5,441 nt of DNA from an uncultured Rhodospirillales bacterium (GTDB lineage Bacteria > Pseudomonadota > Alphaproteobacteria > ATCC43930 > CGMCC-115725): positions 1-5,441 of the forward strand of contig CAIUCF010000178.1 in assembly GCA_903897565.1 (NCBI GenBank). The letters run 5' to 3'. Under the pieces are notes generated by a model. It had not been told where the DNA came from. It made no database searches and saw nothing but the letters and a program-made list of their open reading frames with translations. Shown here one piece after another: positions 1-4,680 of this stretch (its first letter is position 1; every line of letters begins with the position of its first letter). The translations under genes were made by a program, and so were the position numbers.

Positions 1-540
1 CCGCTGGGTCATCATGGCGCCATTGGAATGGCCGATCCCGAAAACCCGGCGCGGATCGATCCCGTAGGCGGCTTGGAGATAGCGGGCCGCGCCCGTGACG
101 TACCCGACATCGTCGACATCGTCGCGCGCCGGCAGGCCGCAACAGCCGCCGCCGGCATTCCATCCGCGTTTGTCCGCGCCGAAGAAGCGCGTGATCGGGG
201 TGCCATTCAGATAGGCCACGAAAAAGCCGGCCCTCTCGGCAACTGCGTCCAAATTCAAGCCGTGCTCGGAACCTCCCGCCTCGATACGCTCGGCGTTGCC
301 GAGCCCGCCGTGAAGCACGATCACAAGCGACCGGGTCCCGGCACGCGAAGGGCTCGACGGCACGTAGACCAGCATATCTCGCCCGCCATAATTCTCGACC
401 CGCGTTCCCCCTGCCAGAACCGGAGAGACGACCGCCAACGAGATCACCAACGCAGCGCTCCAACGCGCCAGATGGCTTCCAGCCGACACGCTGTTGCGCG
501 CCGTCCCCGCGTCCCTAGATCGACGTCGCGACTGTCCCAT
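1..540 (-). CDS. Secreted poly(3-hydroxybutyrate) depolymerase/LpqC-family esterase, 5' part only
   Basis: The frame is open from an ATG at 540 to the left edge, giving 180 residues of an alpha/beta-hydrolase whose C-terminal half lies outside the window. A hydrophobic export signal (SAALVISLAVVSPVLA, about residues 28-43) ends in a plausible signal-peptidase site, VLA before GG. The mature part shows VIVLHGG (73-79, oxyanion-hole region), WNAGGGCCG (127-135), DDVDDVGY (140-147) and the nucleophile elbow GHSNG with Ser172. That series is typical of the COG3509 esterases, which hydrolyse polyester or aryl ester bonds outside the cytoplasm. The catalytic Asp and His should lie beyond the edge and cannot be checked. 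The start is uncertain. ATG 540 overlaps the end of the upstream pilin gene by 26 bases and has no clear Shine-Dalgarno sequence; GTG at 489-487 would give a shorter, more ordinary signal peptide. PHB depolymerase, feruloyl esterase and acetyl-xylan esterase cannot be told apart here, so the substrate is unknown. Confidence 0.88.
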   Translation of the reverse strand, partial: MGQSRRRSRDAGTARNSVSAGSHLARWSAALVISLAVVSPVLAGGTRVENYGGRDMLVYVPSSPSRAGTRSLVIVLHGGLGNAERIEAGGSEHGLNLDAVAERAGFFVAYLNGTPITRFFGADKRGWNAGGGCCGLPARDDVDDVGYVTGAARYLQAAYGIDPRRVFGIGHSNGAMMTQR

Positions 541-676
541 AGATCGTGCTGAGATTGGTCCCGATGGCCTTCGCCCCGGCTACGATGAGAATGGCGAGAA
601 ACCCGGCCACCAATCCGTATTCGATCGCCGTCACGCCGCCCGCGTCTTTGAACAGGTTCCTGAGGAGAGAGACCAT
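515..676 (-). CDS. flp: Flp-family type IVb pilin (Tad/Cpa system prepilin)
   Basis: The gene encodes a 53-residue prepilin from ATG 676. It has a short leader (about 14 residues, containing Arg6 and Lys10) ending in Gly-Gly, then VTAIEYGL and a continuous hydrophobic segment, and a short tail GTNLSTIYGTVATSI. Gly14 followed by Glu19 and Tyr20 fits the Flp processing signal, in which a TadV/CpaA-type peptidase cuts after Gly and Glu-Tyr sit at +5/+6. The predicted mature pilin is about 39 residues. Flp pilins polymerise into thin Tad pili used for adhesion and surface contact. An in-frame ATG at 706 would add ten residues (MPKRKCGGGV) of unusual leader; 676 is preferred because it gives the usual family length and lies just after a G-rich stretch. 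A promoter-like pair lies about 130 bases upstream. None of the other tad/cpa genes are in view, so this may be an orphan or secondary pilin. The next gene on the strand encodes an exported esterase. Confidence 0.88.
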   Translation of the reverse strand: MVSLLRNLFKDAGGVTAIEYGLVAGFLAILIVAGAKAIGTNLSTIYGTVATSI

Positions 677-680
677 GACA

Positions 681-688
681 CCGCCCCC
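681..688 (-). promoter_or_regulatory. G-rich putative ribosome-binding stretch for flp
   Basis: On the minus strand GGGGGCGG lies 4 bases before ATG 676. It is G-rich rather than a true GGAGG, so it is only moderate support for that start. The alternative ATG at 706 has no comparable stretch. Confidence 0.35.
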
Positions 689-804
689 ACACTTTCGCTT
701 AGGCATTCATTACGCCGGCAGGCGTCGCCGGTGTGCCGCATTCTCTATCGTCGCGCCGATGACGTTATCCATTGTTCAGGCTGCGAAATCGCCGCACGCG
801 CTAA

Positions 805-833
805 ATTATACGGCGGTATTGTTCGACCGTCGA
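805..833 (-). promoter_or_regulatory. Probable sigma70-type promoter for the flp-esterase unit
   Basis: Reading the minus strand, TCGACG (833-828) is followed after exactly 17 bases by a perfect TATAAT (810-805). The -35 matches TTGACA at four of six positions. Transcription would start near 798, leaving a leader of roughly 120 bases before ATG 676. Spacing and orientation fit the only minus-strand genes downstream (flp, then the esterase). This is consensus matching by eye. Confidence 0.5.
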
Positions 834-999
834 GCCTTCACGCGACGCCGTCACAATGTCGTCGCAAGGCGAGGATGTCGATGCAGCCGTGGCGCGCAGC
901 CATCAACCTCAACGATACCAGGATAGGGAAAACGACGACCGAGCGTGCTGCGAGAGCGATCAAACGTCCACCGGTCGCGATTCGACGCAGGGACACAAC

Positions 1000-1037
1000 C
1001 ATTATGGCGCTATAATGTTATTATTGGCGGCGTAATA
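1000..1037. promoter_or_regulatory. Two adjacent AT-rich dyads with an embedded TATAAT, candidate operator/promoter of the kinase gene
   Basis: The first dyad, CATTATGGCGCTATAATG (1000-1017), is palindromic except for one G/T pair. The second is TATTA (1019-1023) with TAATA (1033-1037) around a nine-base GC-rich centre. The dyad centres are about 19-20 bases apart, close to two helical turns. A perfect TATAAT (1011-1016) forms part of the first dyad on the plus strand, but no good -35 box lies 15-19 bases upstream. That combination would suit a regulated promoter. The kinase start codon is 125 bases downstream. No transcription-factor family can be assigned. Confidence 0.4.
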
Positions 1038-1041
1038 GGAA

Positions 1042-1072
1042 AGAGGCCGCCCACGGACATTTCAAGGCCTCT
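1042..1072 (+). promoter_or_regulatory. Inverted repeat in the predicted 5' leader of the kinase gene
   Basis: AGAGGCC (1042-1048) and GGCCTCT (1066-1072) form a perfect 7-bp stem around a 17-base loop. If transcription starts just after the TATAAT at 1011-1016, this stem would lie near the 5' end of the kinase mRNA. It has no run of T after it, so it is not an obvious terminator. It could influence RNA stability or be chance. Confidence 0.3.
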
Positions 1073-1126
1073 CGGCAAACCTTTGATCATCTCCATTAAA
1101 CGAGGCGCTACGGCCCCGCGCGAGAT

Positions 1127-1132
1127 GGAGAG
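1127..1132 (+). promoter_or_regulatory. Shine-Dalgarno site for the kinase gene
   Basis: GGAGAG lies 8 bases before ATG 1141 and supports that start over the in-frame ATG at 1174, whose nearest GGAG is 13 bases away. Confidence 0.6.
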
Positions 1133-1140
1133 TAAAAGCG

Positions 1141-3510
1141 ATGACGCGGGCATATCGGAGAAATTCCAGAACGATGCCCAGGTTCAAGCTGCTCTACGTC
1201 GAGCCTCGTCGATTCCCACCGGGCAGTTTCAGCGCGTACCTCCTCGCGCTGTTGTTGGTGTCGCTTGCGGTGGGCATCCGCGTTGCCATCGGGGCTCGGC
1301 TGCCGGGCACGCAATTCATCACTCTATTTCCAGCCGTCATCCTGACGACGCTGTTCGCCGGAGTCGCCGCCGGCTTTCTCGCCGTCTTTTGCAGCACGCT
1401 CGCCGCCTGGTACCTCATCCTCCCGCCGGAGTTCTCGTTTACCCTGAAGAACGGTCAAACCGTCGCCTTGGCGTTCTTCGTCATCATCGCCAGTATCGAC
1501 GTCGTGATCATCGGCGCCATGCGGGCTGCAGTAGCGGAGGCCCGGGCGCTCGGGATCACGCTGACGACGGTGTACGAGGCCAACCCGGACGCCATCATCC
1601 TGGCCAACCATGCGGGCCGAATCCTGAATATCAACCGGAGAGCCACGGAACTCTTCGGCATGCCGCGCGTGGACATGCTCGGCCTGCAGATCGAAACCCT
1701 GGTGCCGGAACGCTTCCGCCACGGGCACGCATCCCACCGTGAGGGCTTCATGGCCGCCCCACGACTCCGGACGATGGGATTGGGCATCGAGCTCTTCGGC
1801 CGGCGGGCCGACGGCAGCGAGTTTCCGGTAGATGTCCAGATCGGCGCGATCGAGATCAGCGGTGAGAAGGTTGCCATCGCGACGGTACGCGATCTGACCG
1901 AACAGAACGCGCTCGCGCGGGCCTTGTTCGAGGTCAGGGAACAGAAGGCCATTCTCGAGGAGCGGCAACGCTCGGCGGATGCGGTTCGCCTCTGGGCCGA
2001 TGCCTTCAAATGGGCGTCGGTCGGCATCGAAATCTCGGATCCGGCGACGGCGACGATCCGCTTTGTCAACCCGGCCTATGCGGCGACCCGCGGGATGGCG
2101 GAAGGGGCGGCAGAAGACATGCCGGTCGCGGAAGCCTATGCCGAGGACGAGCGTCACCGACTGCCGGCGCTGTTCGAACAAGCAGACGCCCGCGGCCACA
2201 TCACCTTCGTGTCCCGCCACCTCCGACGGGATGGCACAACCTTTCCGGTCGAGATCGAGATCGCGAGTATTCGCAGCGACGACGGGGCGCTGCGCTATCG
2301 GCTCGCCTCGTCCCGCGACGTCACGACGGCGCGGCAGACCGAGGAGGCCCTGAGGCAGGCGCAGAAGATGGAAGCCATCGGCAACGTCACCGGCGGCATG
2401 GCGCATGATTTCAACAATCTGCTCGGCGTCATCATCGGCAATCTCGATCTGATCGAGGAGTCGATGCTGCGCCCCGGCGGCGATGCCAAGGAATTGATCG
2501 AGGAAGCGCTCGACGCCGCGATGCGCGGCGCGGAACTGACGCGCAGCCTGCTCGCCTTCGCGCGGCGCCAAGCCCTGCGCCCGACCCGCATCGATCTCAA
2601 CGTCCTGGTGTCCGGCATGTCCCGCCTGCTCTCACGCGTGCTCGGCGAGGACATCGAGATTTCACTCGATCTGGCAGAACAGCTCTGGCCGGTCGTCGCC
2701 GATGCCGCGCAGGTCGAAGCCAGTATCGCCAATCTGGCGACCAATGCCCGCGATGCCATGACAAAGGGCGGGAAACTACAGATCAGCACCGGCAATCGTC
2801 ATCTCGACGCCGACTACACCTCGCTCCATCCGGCGGTCGCCCCGGGCGACTACGCGATGATCTCGGTCACCGATACCGGGACAGGCATGGCGCCGGAGGT
2901 GCTGGCCCATATCTTCGAGCCGTTCTTCACCACCAAGGAACTCGGCAAAGGCACCGGACTCGGCCTCAGCATGGTGTTCGGCTTCGCCAACCAATCAGGC
3001 GGTCACGTCAGCGTCTATTCGGAAGTCGGTGTCGGCACCACGATTCGCCTGTTCTTGCCGCGCGCGCAGTCGACCGACGCCGAACGCGGAACTGTCGCCG
3101 ACCGCGCGCAGCCGGTGACCGGCAGGGGGGAGACCGTTCTCGTCGTCGAGGACAACGCAGCGCTGCGTCGTGTCGTGATCCGCCAACTCAACGATCTCAA
3201 CTACATCACTCGGGAGGCCGAAAATCCGAAGGATGCCTTGGCGCTGCTGGAAAGCGAACCGGTCGCGCTGCTGTTCAGCGACGTCATCATGCCGGGCGGC
3301 ATGGACGGGTTCGAGCTCGCGGCCCTCGCCCTCGCCCGCTGGCCGGGGCTGAAAATATTGCTGACCTCCGGATTCTCTGGGGTACGCGCGCGTGACGGTA
3401 CCCAGGGCGTGCCCGGCTCGGTGAGACTGATCAGTAAGCCTTACCGGCGCGATGAGCTCGCAGTCACGATACGCGAGACCCTGGACGGCGCGCGGCCCAC
3501 CGCCTTGTGA
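1141..3510 (+). CDS. Membrane-bound hybrid sensor histidine kinase (DUF4118-PAS-PAS-HisKA-HATPase-REC)
   Basis: A complete 789-residue hybrid kinase that autophosphorylates on His and passes the phosphate to its own receiver Asp. Residues about 30-127 form a DUF4118-like (KdpD-type) membrane domain with several hydrophobic helices and the segment LPGTQFITLFPAVILTTLFAG split across its first loop and helix. PAS 1 spans about 137-254 and ends in RDLTEQ; PAS 2 spans about 282-398 and ends in SRDVTTARQ; a likely coiled linker (260-280) joins them. The dimerisation helix carries His422 in MAHDFNN. The ATPase domain shows the N box with Asn531 and Asn535, DTGTGM (578-583), FEPFFTTK (592-599) and GKGTGLGLS (602-610). 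The C-terminal receiver has Glu670-Asp671, phosphoacceptor Asp714 in FSDVIMP, Thr742-Ser743 and Lys766. All key catalytic residues are present. The partner is probably an Hpt protein or response regulator elsewhere, since none is adjacent. The ligand is unknown. The gene appears monocistronic, with 324 bases separating it from the next plus-strand start. Confidence 0.96.
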   Translation: MTRAYRRNSRTMPRFKLLYVEPRRFPPGSFSAYLLALLLVSLAVGIRVAIGARLPGTQFITLFPAVILTTLFAGVAAGFLAVFCSTLAAWYLILPPEFSFTLKNGQTVALAFFVIIASIDVVIIGAMRAAVAEARALGITLTTVYEANPDAIILANHAGRILNINRRATELFGMPRVDMLGLQIETLVPERFRHGHASHREGFMAAPRLRTMGLGIELFGRRADGSEFPVDVQIGAIEISGEKVAIATVRDLTEQNALARALFEVREQKAILEERQRSADAVRLWADAFKWASVGIEISDPATATIRFVNPAYAATRGMAEGAAEDMPVAEAYAEDERHRLPALFEQADARGHITFVSRHLRRDGTTFPVEIEIASIRSDDGALRYRLASSRDVTTARQTEEALRQAQKMEAIGNVTGGMAHDFNNLLGVIIGNLDLIEESMLRPGGDAKELIEEALDAAMRGAELTRSLLAFARRQALRPTRIDLNVLVSGMSRLLSRVLGEDIEISLDLAEQLWPVVADAAQVEASIANLATNARDAMTKGGKLQISTGNRHLDADYTSLHPAVAPGDYAMISVTDTGTGMAPEVLAHIFEPFFTTKELGKGTGLGLSMVFGFANQSGGHVSVYSEVGVGTTIRLFLPRAQSTDAERGTVADRAQPVTGRGETVLVVEDNAALRRVVIRQLNDLNYITREAENPKDALALLESEPVALLFSDVIMPGGMDGFELAALALARWPGLKILLTSGFSGVRARDGTQGVPGSVRLISKPYRRDELAVTIRETLDGARPTAL

Positions 3511-3622
3511 CAGTCGAAAAAACATCTCGCACATGCAACAAAGTCATGGGCGAGCATTCGGACACTGCTGCACCGCGATAACCCAAGGATTCGGACGGCC
3601 TTGCACGATCCGGATGCCAGCC

Positions 3623-3651
3623 CTGACAATCAGCTAATACCACGTTTTAAT
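3623..3651 (+). promoter_or_regulatory. Probable sigma70-type promoter upstream of the small membrane-protein gene
   Basis: CTGACA (3623-3628, five of six to TTGACA) is followed after 17 bases by TTTAAT (3646-3651, five of six to TATAAT). A second exact TATAAT at 3651-3656 is too far (22 bases) from the same -35. Transcription would start near 3658, giving a leader of about 175 bases before ATG 3835, or making a small RNA if it ends at the hairpin near 3703-3728. Confidence 0.5.
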
Positions 3652-3656
3652 ATAAT

Positions 3657-3683
3657 AAATTCAAATGCTTATTTGATAAATTT
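3657..3683 (+). repeat. Imperfect AT-rich inverted repeat
   Basis: CAAAT (3662-3666) pairs with ATTTG (3671-3675) around the loop GCTT. The stem continues with AAATT (3657-3661) against AATTT (3679-3683), with three unpaired bases (3676-3678) on one side. It sits at the predicted transcription start, so it could be an operator or the first structure in the RNA. The AT-rich composition raises the odds of chance pairing. Confidence 0.35.
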
Positions 3684-3702
3684 CGACCACGTCTGTCGTG
3701 TG

Positions 3703-3728
3703 ATCGGCAAACCGGCGCGCGCGCCGAT
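3703..3728 (+). terminator. GC-rich hairpin, possible weak terminator
   Basis: ATCGGC (3703-3708) pairs with GCCGAT (3723-3728), and inside it lies a perfect 14-base palindrome CGGCGCGCGCGCCG (3713-3726) that competes with the outer stem. The sequence after it (TTGCTTTCCCTTG) is only loosely T-rich. It could end a short transcript from 3658 or read-through from the kinase gene. It could equally be a leader structure. Confidence 0.3.
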
Positions 3729-3774
3729 TGCTTTCCCTTGACTATGAAAGCGGCCCCCTCCAACTCTATTGCAT

Positions 3775-3794
3775 TGCAGCATTATGGTGCTGCG
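3775..3794 (+). promoter_or_regulatory. Leader hairpin upstream of the small membrane-protein start
   Basis: GCAGCA (3776-3781) pairs with TGCTGC (3788-3793), with possible wobble pairs on both sides (T3775-G3794, T3782-G3787). It lies 41 bases before ATG 3835 and encloses an in-frame ATG (3784) that would be hidden in the loop. This favours translation from 3835. Confidence 0.3.
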
Positions 3795-3834
3795 CAAAAC
3801 GGCAATCCTTGCCGTCCAGAGAAAGAGTTCCGTT

Positions 3835-4206
3835 ATGATTAGCCTCTCTCACGTTCAGAATGGCGCCGCCTCCGGGTCGACCGCCGTTTCTCCCGCCAAT
3901 ACGCAGGTTGTGAGCGCGATCGTCGTCGGCGTTGCCGCCTTTGCCGCCAGCGTGCTGGTCACGGCCCCGATCACCCAGGCTGCCGCCCCCGCGCTCCTCG
4001 CGCTCATTGCCGCCGCCACGGTTTCCGCTTCCGGCACCACCTCGGATCGCGGCGCCATCGCCGCCGCTCTGGTCGCCGTCGTCGCAATCCTCGGCGTCCA
4101 GCTCGCCCCGGCAGCCGAGATCGCCGAGCTGAGCCGGATGGTGCTCGGCACCGTGTTCGGCGGCTTGGTCGTGACCGCGGGCCGCCTGATCACGCGTCGC
4201 GTCTGA
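3835..4206 (+). CDS. Small alanine-rich multi-pass membrane protein of unknown function
   Basis: The frame from ATG 3835 gives 123 residues. After a polar N-terminus (about 1-22) come four hydrophobic stretches, at roughly 24-44, 49-67, 73-91 and 102-119, with a short charged turn at Asp71-Arg72 and an acidic segment (95-98). The C-terminus is basic (RLITRRV), which under the positive-inside rule suggests a cytoplasmic tail. I recognise no family motif. Purine-rich AGAGAAAGAG ends 7 bases before 3835. In-frame ATG 3784 and TTG 3769 would add 17 or 22 residues but are less well placed. Codon use fits the neighbourhood, and the hydrophobic periodicity supports a real gene. It has its own upstream promoter and faces the dehydratase operon convergently, so no shared operon suggests its job. 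A holin-like or stress-related membrane protein is possible, but nothing shows it. Confidence 0.65.
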   Translation: MISLSHVQNGAASGSTAVSPANTQVVSAIVVGVAAFAASVLVTAPITQAAAPALLALIAAATVSASGTTSDRGAIAAALVAVVAILGVQLAPAAEIAELSRMVLGTVFGGLVVTAGRLITRRV

Positions 4207-4230
4207 ACCTGTCTGTCGGCCGATGCCCCA

Positions 4231-4253
4231 TTGCGGGCGCCGGCCGGCGGCAA
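4231..4253. terminator. GC-rich palindrome between convergent genes, probable bidirectional terminator
   Basis: The 54 bases between the stop of the membrane-protein gene (4206) and the stop of the dehydratase small subunit (4261) contain a perfect 12-base palindrome CGCCGGCCGGCG (4238-4249), flanked by TTGC (4231-4234) and GCAA (4250-4253). The position suits a terminator for both strands. It lacks a clear T run on either side, so it may not work as a classical intrinsic terminator. Confidence 0.45.
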
Positions 4254-4260
4254 CATGGTC

Positions 4261-4680
4261 TCAGTAGCGCGACTTGAACAGGCCGCGCTGCTCATAGACT
4301 GTGGCGGCTTCTTCCATGAAGGCGGCGATGCGCTCGGCGCCGTAGTCGCGACGCAGAGTCTCGGCCATCACGAGAATATCGTCCTTCGCGCTGGACCGGC
4401 CTGGGCGTAACAGCTCATAGGCCTGCATCACCAACTCCTGCGGCACGGCGACGAGATCGGCCGCCCGGTCGAAATTTGCCGCCAAGGTCGGCCGGTTGGC
4501 GGCGCGGGCGATCTCGCCCTGGCGACGCAGCGCGTCGGCATGGATCGCCAGATCGGTCATGGTGATCGTCCCGGCGACGACCGCCTCGAGCGTGATCTCG
4601 CCAAGCGGCTTTCCCGACAGCGCATGGACGAGATCGGGGCGCTTTTCCGAAATCGGATAATCTTCGCGCGAAACGCTCAT
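4261..4680 (-). CDS. pduE: Diol/glycerol dehydratase small (gamma) subunit
   Basis: A 139-residue protein matching the small subunit of adenosylcobalamin-dependent diol dehydratase (PduE) or glycerol dehydratase (DhaB3/DhaE). Family-typical segments are YPISEKRPD (8-16), the GKPLGEITLEAVVAG region (23-37), RPTLAANFDRAADL (63-76), VPQELVMQAYELLRPGRS (78-95) and a C-terminal helix with AFMEEAATVYEQRGL (120-134). With the large and medium subunits it forms the dehydratase that turns 1,2-propanediol into propionaldehyde or glycerol into 3-hydroxypropionaldehyde; this subunit is structural. Its length is near that of DhaB3 and shorter than PduE proteins with an N-terminal extension. The start at ATG 4680 is supported by GGAGG 7 bases upstream and by a TGATG overlap with the preceding stop codon, which implies translational coupling. 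An earlier start (near 4737) would run 57 bases into the fusion gene and is rejected. This is the last gene of the operon in this direction. Diol and glycerol specificity cannot be separated. Confidence 0.93.
   Translation of the reverse strand: MSVSREDYPISEKRPDLVHALSGKPLGEITLEAVVAGTITMTDLAIHADALRRQGEIARAANRPTLAANFDRAADLVAVPQELVMQAYELLRPGRSSAKDDILVMAETLRRDYGAERIAAFMEEAATVYEQRGLFKSRY

Larger units (their letters stand above)
707..1140. other. Divergent intergenic region between flp and the histidine kinase gene
   Basis: These 434 bases contain no frame that resembles a protein. Open frames crossing them are arginine-rich, lack recognisable motifs and run on into real genes in other frames. 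The left part holds the flp promoter on the minus strand. The right part (1000-1072) holds a pair of AT-rich dyads with a TATAAT and then a 7-bp inverted repeat, all on the kinase side. I see nothing specific between about 840 and 1000. Confidence 0.6.
3511..3834. other. Intergenic region with promoter, hairpins and an AT-rich island
   Basis: No protein gene is convincing here; short frames are arginine/proline-rich or antisense to the kinase end. The stretch from about 3634 to 3683 is conspicuously AT-rich against GC-rich flanks. It contains a good sigma70-like promoter, an imperfect inverted repeat, then a GC-rich hairpin, and finally a short hairpin before the start at 3835. Together they look like the control region of the small membrane-protein gene, possibly including a small RNA. 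Confidence 0.5.

Noticed and set aside
28..552. 174-codon plus-strand frame opposite the esterase
   Set aside because: The opposite strand carries clear esterase motifs (GHSNG, WNAGGGCCG) and a signal peptide. This frame ends in Arg/Ser-rich sequence with no motif.
494..1015. Plus-strand frame covering flp and the intergenic region
   Set aside because: It runs antisense through the pilin, is Arg-rich throughout, and ends in the dyad region. Nothing suggests a protein.
945..1742. 265-codon plus-strand frame overlapping the start of the kinase gene
   Set aside because: It is out of frame with the kinase membrane and PAS domains and has Arg/His/Pro-rich low-complexity translation.
1324..2571. 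Long open frame (415 codons) on the minus strand opposite the kinase
   Set aside because: It is antisense to well-supported PAS and kinase-domain sequence, is rich in Arg/Asp/Gly, and shows no family motif. It is a by-product of GC-rich codon use in the real gene.
3738..3770. Second possible promoter with TTGACT at 3738-3743
   Set aside because: The -35 is good, but positions 16-19 bases downstream hold no acceptable -10. The nearest, TCTATT (3765-3770), is 21 bases away.
3835..4206. Calling the small membrane protein a holin
   Set aside because: Several membrane helices and a basic tail fit a holin, but no lysis or phage genes are adjacent and no holin motif is visible.
3855..4295. 146-codon minus-strand frame opposite the small membrane protein
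   Set aside because: It would overlap the end of the dehydratase small subunit and is Ala/Thr/Arg-rich without motif. The plus-strand frame has ordered membrane helices and a better start.
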